Of a stretch of DNA of 64,000 bases, positions 43,801 through 57,600 are shown piece by piece (position 1 is the stretch's first letter; every line of letters begins with the position of its first letter). Both the position numbers and the translations under genes were made by a program. Source of the stretch: Pogonophryne albipinna (Eukaryota; Chordata; Actinopteri; Perciformes; Artedidraconidae); contig CM053246.1 in assembly GCA_028583405.1 (NCBI GenBank), positions 21,955,570 to 22,019,569 on the forward strand, read 5' to 3'. The notes beneath the pieces are model-generated. The model made no database searches and was not told where the DNA came from. It saw nothing but the letters and a program-made list of their open reading frames with translations.

Positions 43801-46800
43801 GAAGTCATGTATCATGAAGACCACCTCAGAGCAGCGTTTTTCAAAAATGTTTTGCCAAAACACACTTTCTAGGTTTTCAAAAATTCTAATGTATAGCATA
43901 ATGCACTTATAAACTAAAAAGTAATGTACAAGTTTAACTCTGTTGTCTCCCTAAATGCAGTAACATTGTGTGTGAAACCTGAGCTATTTATGATAATAAT
44001 AATACATGGGATTTCTATAGTGCTTTTCCTAAGACGCTTTACATAAAATCAGAACAGAAACAATACAAAGAAAACTAAAATCATAATGATGAACCTGGTT
44101 TCCTGTTTCAACCTGATCACACATCCTGAGCTCATGGTCAACTGTTTTGGTAACCTCAAAAGACTAGAATAATCCACTTTTATAATAATTTATAACTTGT
44201 ATTTTCGGATTATCACATGCAACAGCACTTTTGAAGGCGCTCTTGGCTGAAACAAGTCCCTCAGACTTCTGAGTGTGCATCTGTGTGTGGTCGGCAGTGC
44301 TGATCTGCTCAGCAAGCACAATTAGAATTTCCTCAGTAAAACAAAAGAAGCACACAACATAGAAAACACCATCCAGTTCCTTGGGAGCACACTGGGAATT
44401 TACCATCACTCATAAAATAATGACTAATGAGCTTTAAAGTGTTGTGGTTAAAATGTTGAGGTTGTTGCAATTTAATTTAAAGGGGACCTATCATGCAAAA
44501 TGCACTTTTGTACGTCTTTTATACATGAATATGTGTCCCCGGTGTGTCAGGGAACTCACCAAGTGTCAGAAAACACAACCCTCTCTCTTTTCCTCCATAC
44601 CCAAATCTCTAAAAACGGGGCTGCAACGGAGCTGATACAGATTTGAATTGTTCTGACGTCAGAAAAGGGGTGCTCCGCCTATATGGGCAACTCTCCACCT
44701 ATCAGGGGAATGGGGGGTTGGACCACGGCCACGGCCATTGCCGCTCGAAAGCGCTGGAGACGCTGTAGTACATAGGCCAGGCCTGTAAGTGGCGCTGTAG
44801 TCTCCCACAAAAGCAGCGAAGAAGACTTCCCGCGCATGGTTGCCATGGATGTATAATAAGATCTCGATACAGCGTGGGAGGCGGGGCCTCATTCATTCCT
44901 ATGAGAGTTGCTCATGATGATAAAATGGCCCAACTTCTGAGAGAGCGAAACGTCACAGATTACCCGGCATGCCTGAGAAGTACCCGTATGTGCACTCATA
45001 GAGCATGCGCAACTTTAACCACGCCGCCCAAAAGGCTTGTTCACATTAAGCACGTGAATTTGCGTACACGTAACAGCACCGCGCGTTCATGGCAGCATGG
45101 TACTGGATTTATATTAACTAGGCGGCAGTTAGCAGCTAGCGGCTAGCTAGTAAATTATGCTAAATTACACATCAATCGTTATGTACTTTTATATTACGCT
45201 GACATCAGGATCTAGTGATATCCAAGCAACAGAGCTTCATTTAGCGTGATACTTGTGTGGGTTGTACATGAAACCACTTGGTAATATATAAAAATGTATA
45301 TGTTGAAGCCTGTTATGATCAATTGTGAGTTAAAACTTTATCTAAAAAGTAAAGCTGATGATGGATTACTGTGGTGGAGTTAAAATAACAATAGCCTATT
45401 TCTTTTTGAAATGTGATGGAGTAAAAGGATAGTAACTGTGATTATTCATGTTAAGTAGCCCACAAGTAACTAAAACAATTGCAAGTGCAATAAGAAGCTA
45501 CAGGAACGTTAATCTACATCGGTAATATTAACTTTATTTAATACAACATTTACGGTACAAGATTTACATCATACAGCCCATGTAGTATAATATTTTACAA
45601 ATTATGAATTACAGCAAACATGTGCAATATATCCATTATTACAGCTCCGTGGGCTGGCAGTAAGGCGATATGGTCCGTTGTTATTGTGCATCCATGGGTA
45701 AAGAGAAACTCATGTAGTACTGAACACGTAACATGAACGTGCCGGGCGGCGCGGTCCCGTGGGTTAGATGCGCGTTCATAATGCCGAGGGAAATAACTCT
45801 CAGAATAATGGATACAATTTTTTAAACTAAATAAACAACCCAGTATGAACACTTGTATAGCCCTTATTAAAAACATTCGTTCCTCAAGTTGTAAAAATGT
45901 GCTAATAACGTTATTCTGAGAGTACATATATATATATATATGTATATATCACAGATTACCCGGCATGCCTGAGAAGTACCCGTATGTGCACTCATAGAGC
46001 ATGCGCAACTTTAACCACGCCGCCCAAAAGGCTTGTTCACATTAAGCACGTGAATTTGCGTACACGTAACAGCACCGCGCGTTCATGGCAGCATGGTACT
46101 GGATTTATATTAACGAGGCGGCAGTTAGCAGCTAGCGGCTAGCTAGTAAATTATGCTAAATTACACATCAATCGTTATGTACTTTTATATTACGCTGACA
46201 TCAGGATCTAGTGATATCCAAGCAACAGAGCTTCATTTAGCGTGTATATACATATACATATATATGGGCCATTTTATCATCATGTGCCAATGAGCAACTC
46301 TCATAGGAATGAATGAGGCCCCGCCTCCCATGCTGTATCCAGTTCTTTTTATACATCCATGGTTTATTCTCCGCTGTGGACGCTCTGGCTCTTTTTCTCC
46401 CTCCCCAAGGCAAGCGTTTCGTCCTTCTGCTGTTATTCAATGCAATCCCTCCCTCGCTGTAATTCTCTCCAGTTAGTCCACCAGCAGATGACAAACACCC
46501 ACCTCTCCAGCAGCTGATCTCAGAGCACGCTCCCCTCTCCTGCAGGGGGGCGTGGTCAGCTGCAGCTCATTTGCATTAAAGCTACGTCACAGAATCAGCC
46601 CTTGCAAAAACAGCGCTGGAAAAGAGCAAATAGAGCGAAATGAGGCATGGCTAAAATGCATGATCTGTTTGGTATTTTGAAAAAAAAAGGTATGGCCCGA
46701 CAATATATTTGTCAAATATAGCATGATAGGTCCACTTTAAAGCATTGTACTTTATTGAGGTACATGTATGCAGTTAAAAGGCCACATTTAAATGTAAAGG

Positions 46801-49800
46801 TTATTTATTTTAGAGTGAATCATAGAATCACCCTCAGCCAAGTCTCATGGTTTTGGCTTGTATTTTTACAATGGAGGCCATCCGTAGAATCGTCACAAGG
46901 TTCTCTGTGTGTTTGCTGCTGTGCCCTTTCAGTTAGTGGCATTTAAAGGCTTTACTCTTTCCGATGCCTCTCTAAGCCACCGCTTTGTCTTTTTTATCCT
47001 CTTCTCCAGTCCTCCCGCTCATCCCTAATATGTTGTCAAGGTAATAAAATTAACATCTGTCCTACCTCTTTGCTGTGATGCGTTATGGTAAAGGGAGATC
47101 TTGCCCAACACTATCCATCAGAGGTGGGGTCAGGTTTGTTATCACTTTGTTTTTGTAAGCTGTTGTTTTATTGGTGAAAAGATTCCCCCATGACTTATGA
47201 CCATGACTTTTTTTGTTTTGGAGTTTAACATTTTTCACGGGTGAAGATGACAAAGACCTTTAAGAAGATTTATCATAGCTTGACCCAGAAACCAAAAAAG
47301 TCAAGACCAGACCATTCAAAATCAGGCAAGGTCTAAAGTCAACCTTGAAGACAAGGTCCGACAGGCTTTTTCGAAAATGATACTCTTTCTACCATTTGGT
47401 ATTCTAGGAATACTGTGGAGAAGCACAAAAGTATGATCTCTGCCAAAGCCATTTGCCTTTACAGCCCCATATAACAAATGTATCTGAGAGGCCCTTGCAA
47501 TTTTTTCTTCATAATGACATATTCAGTCATGATACCACATCGGTTCCAAAAAACTGCAGACCATAGTTTGGTCAGAGAATTTTCAAAAGCGTGACGTGGG
47601 ACATCCTGAACAAATCATGATTGACATCAGAAAGACATTTTTAGAAATTAAAAGGCGTACAGGAAAGCAGGGGATGCTGTGTTAAAGCCGGTAATAATAC
47701 ATGGATGTGTGTGAGAATAGAAACTGTCCAAAAAACTCCAACTTCACCGGGAATAAAACACAAACAAACTATTTGATTGGGAATTTCAAACTTTTCTCTT
47801 ACAGCAAAATACCCCATACATATATAAACAAGGTAAGAGGGGACAGGATAATAATTATGTAATTTCATGAGGCATAGACAAAACTAAGGACAAACTGCCC
47901 AGGAACGAGCTGATGGGTACAAATATATCTAATTGGTAAAATTTGAAGTGGTTTTTTTTGTTGACAAATTGGTTGCTCTAAATGAAAGCTTTGTTGACAG
48001 TCTTAAACCGTTTGTTAATGTTGTAATGATTAACCTTTATTACATTGTCAAACTGAATCCAAGCAGAAGCTCTAACTGCAATATAAATGTTGATAAACCA
48101 ATTCATATGTAAAGTGTACATCAATGGTACAATCATACAGATGTATTTGTTTTTTCAGAATTGTATTTATTATTACTTTTGAACCACCCACAGATTGAAG
48201 TGTAAACACACTTAAACATATACAAACACAGATGGGGAGTCTTCTAGTTGCGGCAAGTTCCCCATGTTTCCTGGTTCCATGACTGGCTTTACCTCAGAAC
48301 CACACATATGACACAAACGTAATTAAAACGTTTATTGGGTTGCATCCTCTTCTTTGTCCTGTCTCTGGCACAATGCAGTTATCAAGCCAGATGGATTAGT
48401 TTGGAGCTGTCTTCGGATCACGCTATCCATCAGGACATGCATCTGGGAGGGATTACATGCCTGTGTGTGGTTTGTGCATCAATAGGGTTTCACTTTATGT
48501 TTATGTGTGAAAGGCTTTGTGGGATTATTTGAAATTGTGAGTGCCATTATTAGAGGTCTGTGGGTGTGGGGCGCATATACCCGAGACACATCCAATTGTG
48601 TAAAATAAAGTGAAACAAGAGGCAGCGCCCCAGCTCGCAGAGTTTAGCTGCCTGGTGGTCCTGCTCTCTGTCTCTCTGTCGGTACTAACACAAGTTCAGT
48701 TTGTGGTGGTTGGAAATGAAGCCTGTCGTCAGCTCCGTGCTCGCTAAACCTCCATCATTAGATAGCAGCTGTTGAAGTCAGGCAGGTTAAAATATGCTGT
48801 TTAAAAGAGCAAGGGCAAGTAGGAAAAGAGGGGGACACATAGTAAGGCACAGTATTAAGGGACCAAAAGAAAATTGGGAGAGAGAAAATACAGAGGCAAG
48901 ACTGAGCATGGGTTTTGTGGCCTGCTGGCTGATTTGCAATCCAATCTCCAGGAATATTGGCAGTCTGTGATTCATTGCAGACAATATACCCGACAGACGG
49001 CTGACAGGAAATGGACATTTGTAAACTGTACGCTGTCCACACAATTTTCTAAATGTTTAATACATTATTAGATAAATTATCTCAAACCTTATAATAGTAA
49101 AATGTGTATGAGTTGGGCTCAGTGTGACGAAAGGACATCTTGTTGTACTGTTTGGAGCAGTGAGCACATGGCTGGGTCACTGTAAACACAATACATTATC
49201 AGAGATTCAATCCAATCAGAGATTATTATTTTGTGAGAGGAATAATAACCACTTCATCCCAACTGTGCTTTCCCACTTTAAGTAGACAACACATGAGCTT
49301 GGTAAAAAAAAACACGTGTTATTTTTCACAAGGCAGAAATGTCCTACTGTACTTGGGAAACTGTTTAAAGGCCGGTTTCTCCACTGTGTCTAAGTAAAGC
49401 AGGCCAATTTCAGCAAATATAATTAAGGGTATCTGTCAAAAAGGCAATCAAAAAGGAATAAAAAATAGTTAATAGTTAATAAAGTTAATAGTTACCATTA
49501 TGAATAAAAGGAGGATTAGCAATTATGAAAGAAAGAATGTTAATTAAGTGCTGCCCATGTTTGCATACAGTGTCCGGAGACCTATTTAGTTTTGTTTTCT
49601 ATTCCCAAGAGAAACATTACATATGTGTGCACTCTATTAAGAGTGATGACTGCTCATAATGAGGTAATTTAATAGCATAACATTGTTGACCTCTTGTCCA
49701 CAAAACATTTGTTTGTGAGTGTGTTCATTTCTGATAACGCTGTAAATGGACTTGCATGCTTTACCTCACATATGTGTGTAAAAACATGTTGGCTCCTTTT

Positions 49801-52800
49801 CATGCAGCATGTTTGGTGCTGGACATTTTCCTTACTGTGCCAAACTAATAGCCATGTGCTGTTTCACATGTGTTTTCTCAGTTGGGCTGATTAAGTGAAT
49901 TATGCCTCAAAGCTGACGGACAGAATTACAGCCACTCTCTTTCTGGCAGATTTTACCCTGAGTCAGCAGAATGACAGAAAGCACTGTGTGTTTACAGCAT
50001 CTGTTGCTGTTAAGTGCTGAAACAGCTACATGTTGTGTAACCTGTTGGGGATTTTTGGATGGGGGGAGCTGAAGAGCTTTCCTTACCTGACCATTTTTTG
50101 GTAAATAACATACATACAGTGTGTTATTGAATCAATTGGAATAATTGTCATATTGGGTATGTTTAGTTAATTCAAATATTGAATCATGAGTGAACCGGCC
50201 CCTATAAATGGGAAAAAGATCACCTCCATTGAGGCTGTTTTGCTGCTGGAATTGATGAACTGAATGAGTGAAGTGACCAGTGAATTGAATGGTACATTTG
50301 GTAGCTGTTGTTTTCAGCGCTGTTTTTCTCGAGCTTTGTAATATGGCTCTTATAAACCAGGGTAATCCTGCTCTTTGCTTTCAGGAATGAAAAAATTATA
50401 GTAATTTCTGCCACTGCTAAAAAAAACTCCCCGCTTTGGCAGTAGGTCTTGGAGGCACAGGGCATATAAAGAGCATAACTTTCCCAAAGTGCCTCCTCAT
50501 ATCATTGTCACAGCTTTGAAGAAATGTCAGTACAATGTATTTTCAATTGTCTGTCATGTAGCAGCTTGCAAAGCTCTCCTGTCTTATGAATGGATGCCGA
50601 AACCCAAAATGTATTTGGTTGGAAGACCTTAACGGCTGTGACCTTTCATTGCATTGGCCTTGAGATTCCTTGCTGCTGATGTTCTAAGGAAAGAGAAACT
50701 CACTCCGTTACGAATGGCTGATTGATTCCCAGGCAAATTAATTTAAGCCCAATGTCAGTGGAGGTAAGAGGGAGTTAGCCATTGGACAGATGCCCAGTAT
50801 GTTCCATCCCATTAGACTATCTGTCTCTGTTTAAGCTTGCACGTGATATGCAGATGCGTCCTTTTACAGCCACATTACGGATGAATGCTGGAGGAATATC
50901 AAAGTGGAGGTATTTGTTTTGGTCATTTATTTCAAGTCCGTTTGTGTCAAGAACACAACAGATTGAAGAAATGGATGAGGTGTAGGTCTGTTTCTCTCTT
51001 TTGTTGTTCCCACTTGTCAGACTTTAGACTAGAGCATTCTTTCTCACTGAGTTCATTCAGTTGGCCATGTTCATGCCACTTGTGTGTTCTTTGTCATCAC
51101 AGAGAAAGCATTACAACTATTTCCTGTGTGGCAGCCAGTAGACTGTATTAAGATTTCCATTATATCTGTAGCCATGTAGGAGGAGTCAGCATCATTTGTC
51201 CTCAAACATGTTTCATTTAGAATATTCAGGTGGTACGAAAAGGGAGTTTTTCAAAATTAATTTTTCGATTTGCCTAAAAAGGGTTCTGATAGTGTTTGGA
51301 AAAATACTGTAAAGAGTTCCCTTGCCTTACACAAAGCTTGGGCAAGACACTTAACCCCTGGCTTTTCTTGTTGGGGTTTGTGATGTCTGATACTGTTTAG
51401 AGTTCATGAGTATTAGCTTTGGTTTTCCATAGTGCTGGTGTAAAGAAGGTGGCTGTGGTTAGGATCACCGTTGCCAAAACGGTCTAAAGAATACTTACAA
51501 CAGCCATGGGAACTTCTCCCATAAGGAAAGAGATGTCAGATTTTCCATTTCACAAAAGTTTGGCAGGAGATCCATGTTCCGTTCACAGCGGCCAGACACA
51601 TTGCCATGTTAGTTTAAAAAGTGCCTCTGATCGCAGCAAATGTTCCTTCACTCCACCTTGAGGATTCACAAGGATGCCAAAAAGTGGGTCATTTGGAAAA
51701 ATGATCTTGCCTCTTTGTGTATGTTATTATAGAAATTGAAGGTGCCTGTGGAGTGCATTTCAAGAAGAAATGTAAAGTGATGCTCATTTAAAAAAGAAAT
51801 AGAAAAGGCTTTTGATTCATCATTGCATGTGGTGTAAAATGATGTGAAACTCAACAGCCTTAAATCTTTTCCTTTAAAAAAATCACTTCAGACAGAAGGA
51901 AAATAAAAAGCTCTCAGCATTGAGTATGTTAAAAGAGTTTTGGCACTCTTCTTAATTTGGCTCCTGGCCTCTAGACAAAGTTTAAGGCTGTTGTTAAACA
52001 GTTCAACTTCAATATCCTTTTTCAAAAGTAAGGGGTCCTCTGTAATTGCCCTCTCTTCAACAAGGGAAACCTTGTTGCCCAATCTGCTTGCATGTGCAAA
52101 ACTGCAGTGTGTGTGTGTTTGTGTGTGTGTGCTTGTGTGTCTGTATGTGTGTGTGCCTACGTGTGTGTGCTTGGTGCAGCCCCTCATCAGGCTCATTCCA
52201 CAGCACAGCTGCAGTGGCTGAAGTCACACAGTTTCACTCAAGAAGGGGCTTAGCAGCTCATTAAGGGATAGAACAAAGTAAGTTGAGAAACACTGTGAGA
52301 GGCCATGTTGTCCCTATATAGAGGTGGGGGCTCTCCCTTTATGGTAAAGTGAAAGATGGCCCCACTTTAGCAAAATCCAAAGCATTCTTTGAAATGACAA
52401 CAAAACAATACATGAATAAAACAAGTATTTTGTCTGCAACCAAAGAAAAGCCAGTAACATGATAGTTGTGTGATTAATCAATCAGCACTTTTGTCTCCTT
52501 TATCTTCTTAATATCTAGACTAAATGTTGGTTTATGACATGTAGATGATATCAGCTTTGGTGCATTAGTGACAGAAATAATTGGAATTTTTTTTTTTTTT
52601 TAAGTCAGTAAAGACCTTCACATTTTCAATGTGGAGAGAGTCAGCAGCTTCAGGTTCCTAGGTGTCCACATCACTGAGGACCTGACATGGACTCATCACA
52701 CAAACACCATCACCCAAACAGCTCGACAGCGGCTCTTCTTCCAGGCTGAGGAAGTTCAACATGGACTCCAGGATACTCTGCAACTTCTACAGGTGCACCA

Positions 52801-54559
52801 TAGAGAGGATCCTGACCTTCTACAGGAGCACCATATAGAGGATCCTGACCTTCTACAGGAGCACCATAGTGAGGACCCTGACCTTCTACAGGAGCACCAT
52901 AGTGAGGATCCTGACCTTCTACAGGTGCACCATAGAGAGGACCCTGACCTTCTACAGGTGCACCATAGAGAGGATCCTGACCTTCTACAGGTGCACCATA
53001 GAGAGGATCCTGACCTTCTACAGGTGCACCATAGAGAGGATCCTGACCTTCTACAGGTGCACCATAGAGAGGATCCTGACCTTCTACAGGTGCACCATAG
53101 AGAGGACCCTGACCTTCTACAGGAGCACCATAGAGAGGATCCTGACCTTCTACAGGTGCACCATAGAGAGGATCCTGACCTGGTTTCTACAGGTGCACCA
53201 TAGAGAGGACCCTGACCTTCTACAGGTGCACCATAGAGAGGATCCTGACCTTCTACAGGTGCACCATAGAGAGGATCCTGACCTTCTACAGGAGCACCAT
53301 AGAGAGGATCCTGACCTTCTACAGGAGCACCATAGAGAGGACCCTGACCTTCTACAGGTGCACCATAGAGAGGATCCTGACCTTCTACAGGTGCACCATA
53401 GAGAGGATCCTGACCTTCTACAGGTGCACCATAGAGAGGATCCTGACCGGCTGCATCACGGCCTGGTATGTTAGGACCCTCAACCGTAAGACTCTACAGA
53501 GGGTGGTGAAAACTGCACAGCACATCACCAGGACGTAGCTGCCATCCATGGAGGACCTCTACACCCAGCAGCTCAGGAAGAAGGCCCACATGATTATCAA
53601 AGACCCCCATCACCCCAGCAACAAACTATTCTGTCTGCTGCCCTCTGGCAGGCGGTACCGCCGCATCAGGACTAAAACCACCAGACTCAGGGACAGTTTC
53701 ATTCCACAGGCAATAAGACTGCTAAACACCTAAGCTTGCACAATTTGTTATTGTTTTTTAAAATGTGTTTTATGTCTTTTATATATTTATATTGCATTGC
53801 TTGAGGAACCTCATTTAAACTACACTGTAGCAGTGTACTGTATATGACATTAAAAACATTGAATCTTTGAATCGGAATCTGTCCTGATAAACATGTTAAG
53901 AGTAAATTCCAACTTTCCATGTAATTTATTTTTGTATGTTTAATGTATCTCTCTATAAGCACCTTTCTCACATTTCCTTCCCTCCTTTCTCTGTTAGTTT
54001 AAATGTATTTCCTTTCCTGAAATCTTTCCTTACTGCATTTCATACTGTGACATTTGAATCTGGATATCGGTAGACAACTGCCAAAAGCAATATTTGGCTA
54101 AGGACAAGAATTTAGGAAACAAAAATGCTTTGAGTTATTCATCTGATGCAGAGTTCAGCCTGTGGCCCTATTAATCACAGAGCTTCTTTCTGTTGTTTCT
54201 TTTGCAGAGATTGGACCCGTTACAATCACAACAGACCCCAAGAAGTTCCAGGATGAGCTGAGAGAGCTGTACGTTCAGGTGGGTTCTGAGATCACATTCA
54301 TCAAGAGAAGGAAACAGCAGCATTAGCCTGGATGCTATCGCTGTAGCATTAAGTCATCTGGCCTTGACCATGCAAGATATCTGGGTGAAACATGGGTTAG
54401 CTGATTAAGACCACCTGATTGGTTAGTGTACAGGACATTGAATAAAGTTTTTTCAAGCAATGTTTTTTCTCTTTATTTTTACAATATACTTGGGATGAAT
54501 GTTCCCAGTTTTCCTCCTTCATATAGTGTAGCTATAGGGGTTCAACTATCACACTTGGC

Positions 54560-54611
<52 letters not shown>

Positions 54612-57600
54612 TTAATGCATTTTATTTATGGGAACCTTTCAATTCATATGGTCATATGTTGCCCTTATGTTGCAAATTAAAAAAACGTTCTTCTTTACCA
54701 AGTTAATTTGCCTTCCTGCACCATTACAAACACATGTATAAACAAAAACATACAATGGCCAGACAGCTAAACAGAGTTCCAATGTTTGTGTAATCACTCT
54801 GAGAAAGAAAGGAAGTTGTGCCGAAACACTTTTGTGTAGCAACGCAGAACAAATGCAAAGCTGGTACTCTTCATGCCTAAGTCTGTCAGAGAGATGGACG
54901 GACACGGACAGAGATAAGAATGTCCTTTGAAGAAAAAGATTTTGGCAATCCTGTGCATCCTTGGCATGTGCTCCAGTTAATCTTGTGTACGAGCGTGTTG
55001 TGTGTAGGATGGAAGAGATCCAGCTTCCTCTCACTAGCTGCTTCATTCCTGGGTCTGTGTTGTTCACCTTTTCACCTGGACAACCCCTGAATAAGTTTTA
55101 GACAGAGTGCATGGAAAATATAGATGGATTGCATTTTTCTTGCAATGGAAATTCTTGTGACATTACTTTAATCTGTGAAGATTTTAAGAAGCATTTCATA
55201 CTGTATTTTTATGCCAAAAGAACAAAAGTGCACAGAGAGGTTATCAGGCTTAGTGTGGGGGGTAGTGGGGAACTGTCTAGAGGGGAGATGTTAGGGTCCA
55301 GCAGAGACCGAGGATTCAATTATTATGTCCTAAATTAATGGGTCAGTCCATTCCAGATGTTACTCTTGGGGTTATGTGTCCTAGCTGGTTATTGAACCCC
55401 TTGCAGACACTATTTGTCTTATACCCCAACAACTTCACAGAGCGTATAAGCAATACAGATTGAATACTTAATCATAATTATACATACAATCACACTGTTT
55501 CCTAGACTGTATTGGCTGTGGCTGTCATTTTGTTGGAGCAATTGTCTAGGCATCATATCTTTAAATGCTACAAAGTTCATTGAGGCATTAAAGACAACAT
55601 GTTGGGTATTTATGTTGTGTATTGCTGATGAAAGGATGCTAATACATTACCTAGGATTCATTCAAACCTTTTTTTTGTATTTACAATTTTAATCTGGACA
55701 AATAATGTGAACAGATCATTACCGAGTTTTGCAAGTTTGCAAAATAGTATTCAATTCAATTCAAAACCTTTATTTATCCAGGTAAAATCCCATTGAGATC
55801 AATGATCTCTTTTTCAAGGGAGACCTGCAGCAGTAGGTTCCACAAGAAGACATAAAAACATAAACAACAGAACAACAAAAGGACATCATACAGCAAAATG
55901 TACAGGGATTACAATTTACATATTTAACCACATGTACAGGTACCAACAGCATCTGATTTTGTAGCATCCAACCGAGCTTTAAAAACATGTAATGGTACTA
56001 GCTTGGTAATTTTCCATTCTTTTTGCAGACTGTTCCATGTTAGTGGAGCTGCACATCTAAAAGCTTTCTTCCCTAAGACAGTCCTAGCACTTGGCACATT
56101 TAATAAAACCACAGCATGCGATCTCAGGCAATAAGTACTTTCAATTCGCAGAGAGATCAGGGAGCAGATATAAGATGGTAGTTTATCCAACATGGCTTTG
56201 TAAATGAAAAAGTACCAGTGACTGAGCCTCCGTACAGTAAGTGATGGCATAACCGCCTTGGCATACAGGGTACAGTGATGCGTAAGTGCTTTACAATTTG
56301 TCAAAAATCTCAGTGCACTGTGATACGCAGCATCTAACTTGCTCAGGTAATTGGCAGGTGCATTCATATATAACAAATCACCATAGTCCAGCACAGGTAA
56401 AAAGGTCACAGTGACTAGCCTTTTCCTGGCCTCAAGCGAGAAACAGGACTTGTTCCTGAAAAAGAAACCTAGCCTAACCCTCAGTTTTTTAAGCAGGTTA
56501 TTGACATGAAGTTTAAAAGAGAGACAATCATCAAGCCAGATACCTAGGTATTTATAACAGGCAACCACTTCAAGTTTTGTTCCCTGCGTAGTTACAATGT
56601 CTAAAACAGGCTCTGGTGTCTTTTTTGCTTTTGAAAAGAGCATTACCTTGGTTTTATCCACATTTAAAAGAAGCTTTAATTCAGAGAGCTGAGTCTGAAT
56701 AGTGTTAAAAACAGCCTGTAATTTAACAACAGCCTCTTTAATGGAGGGACCTGCACAATACATCACAGTATCATCCGCATAAAAATGTAAAGTAGCTTCA
56801 TCCACATTATCACCTACGCTGTTAATATATATGGAGAATAAAAGTGGTCCTAAAACAGAACCTTGTGGTACACCGTTAGAAATGTTTAACCACTCAGAAG
56901 ACAGTTCATCAAAATGAACACATTGGGACCTTTCAGAGAGGTAGTTCACAAACCACCCCACTGCATGGCTGGATATGCCAATACTGAGTAGCCTCTGCTT
57001 TAAAATGCGATGATCAACGGTGTCAAACGCTTTGGATAGGTCAATAAATAGAGCTGCACAACTCTGCTTATTATCTAAATAACTAGTAATGTCATTTACC
57101 ACTTTCATTGTCGCAGTGATGGTGCTGTGTTTCTTTCTGAATCCTGACTGATGTTCAGACAGGATATCATTTATACATAAAAACTCCTTTACTTGTTCAC
57201 TCACAAGTCGTTCGAGCACCTTAGCCAGAACTGACAATTTAAAGATTGGCCTATAGTTATTTAAAATAGTTGCCTCCCCTCCTTTCAGTAAAGGCAAGAC
57301 ATAAGCAGACTTCCATACTTTTGGAATTGTATTTGTGCTGAGGGTGAGGTTAAAAAGAGAAGTAAGAGGTGGAGCAATAAAATCTGCAGCTATCTTTAAA
57401 AAGAAAGGTTCTAAGTTGTCCGGGCCAGCCGGTTTCCTAGGATCTAACTTGGATAATGCTTCACGAACAATACCAATAGTTAAAGGAGTAAAACTGAAAG
57501 GGTTTTCCAGACCACATTGTTCAGAGTCAAGGATTGGAGCGTTCACAGAAGCAGAAGTACAGTCAGTGACAGAATCAAACAGAGAGCCACAAGACACAAA

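Larger units (their letters stand above)
44477..46740. mobile_element. TTAA-ended DNA element in intron 1, with internal duplication
   Basis: Terminal inverted repeats are TTAAAGGGGACCTATCATGC on the left and, read inverted on the right, TTAAAGTGGACCTATCATGC (one mismatch). TTAA at both ends fits a piggyBac-type element. It has no transposase. The interior has a 296-bp direct repeat (44953-45248 and 45949-46244). Inverted segments flank it: GGCGGGGCCTCATTCATTCC near 44880 and its complement near 46305. Confidence 0.7.

Noticed and set aside
44953..46244. A small LTR element with 296-bp LTRs
   Set aside because: The direct repeats do not begin TG or end CA and lack a target duplication, primer site and polypurine tract.
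52631..53474. Two + frames of about 190-200 codons through the 33-bp repeats
   Set aside because: They read the minisatellite in shifted registers. The true LINE frame gives [11 protein letters not shown], so these are by-products.
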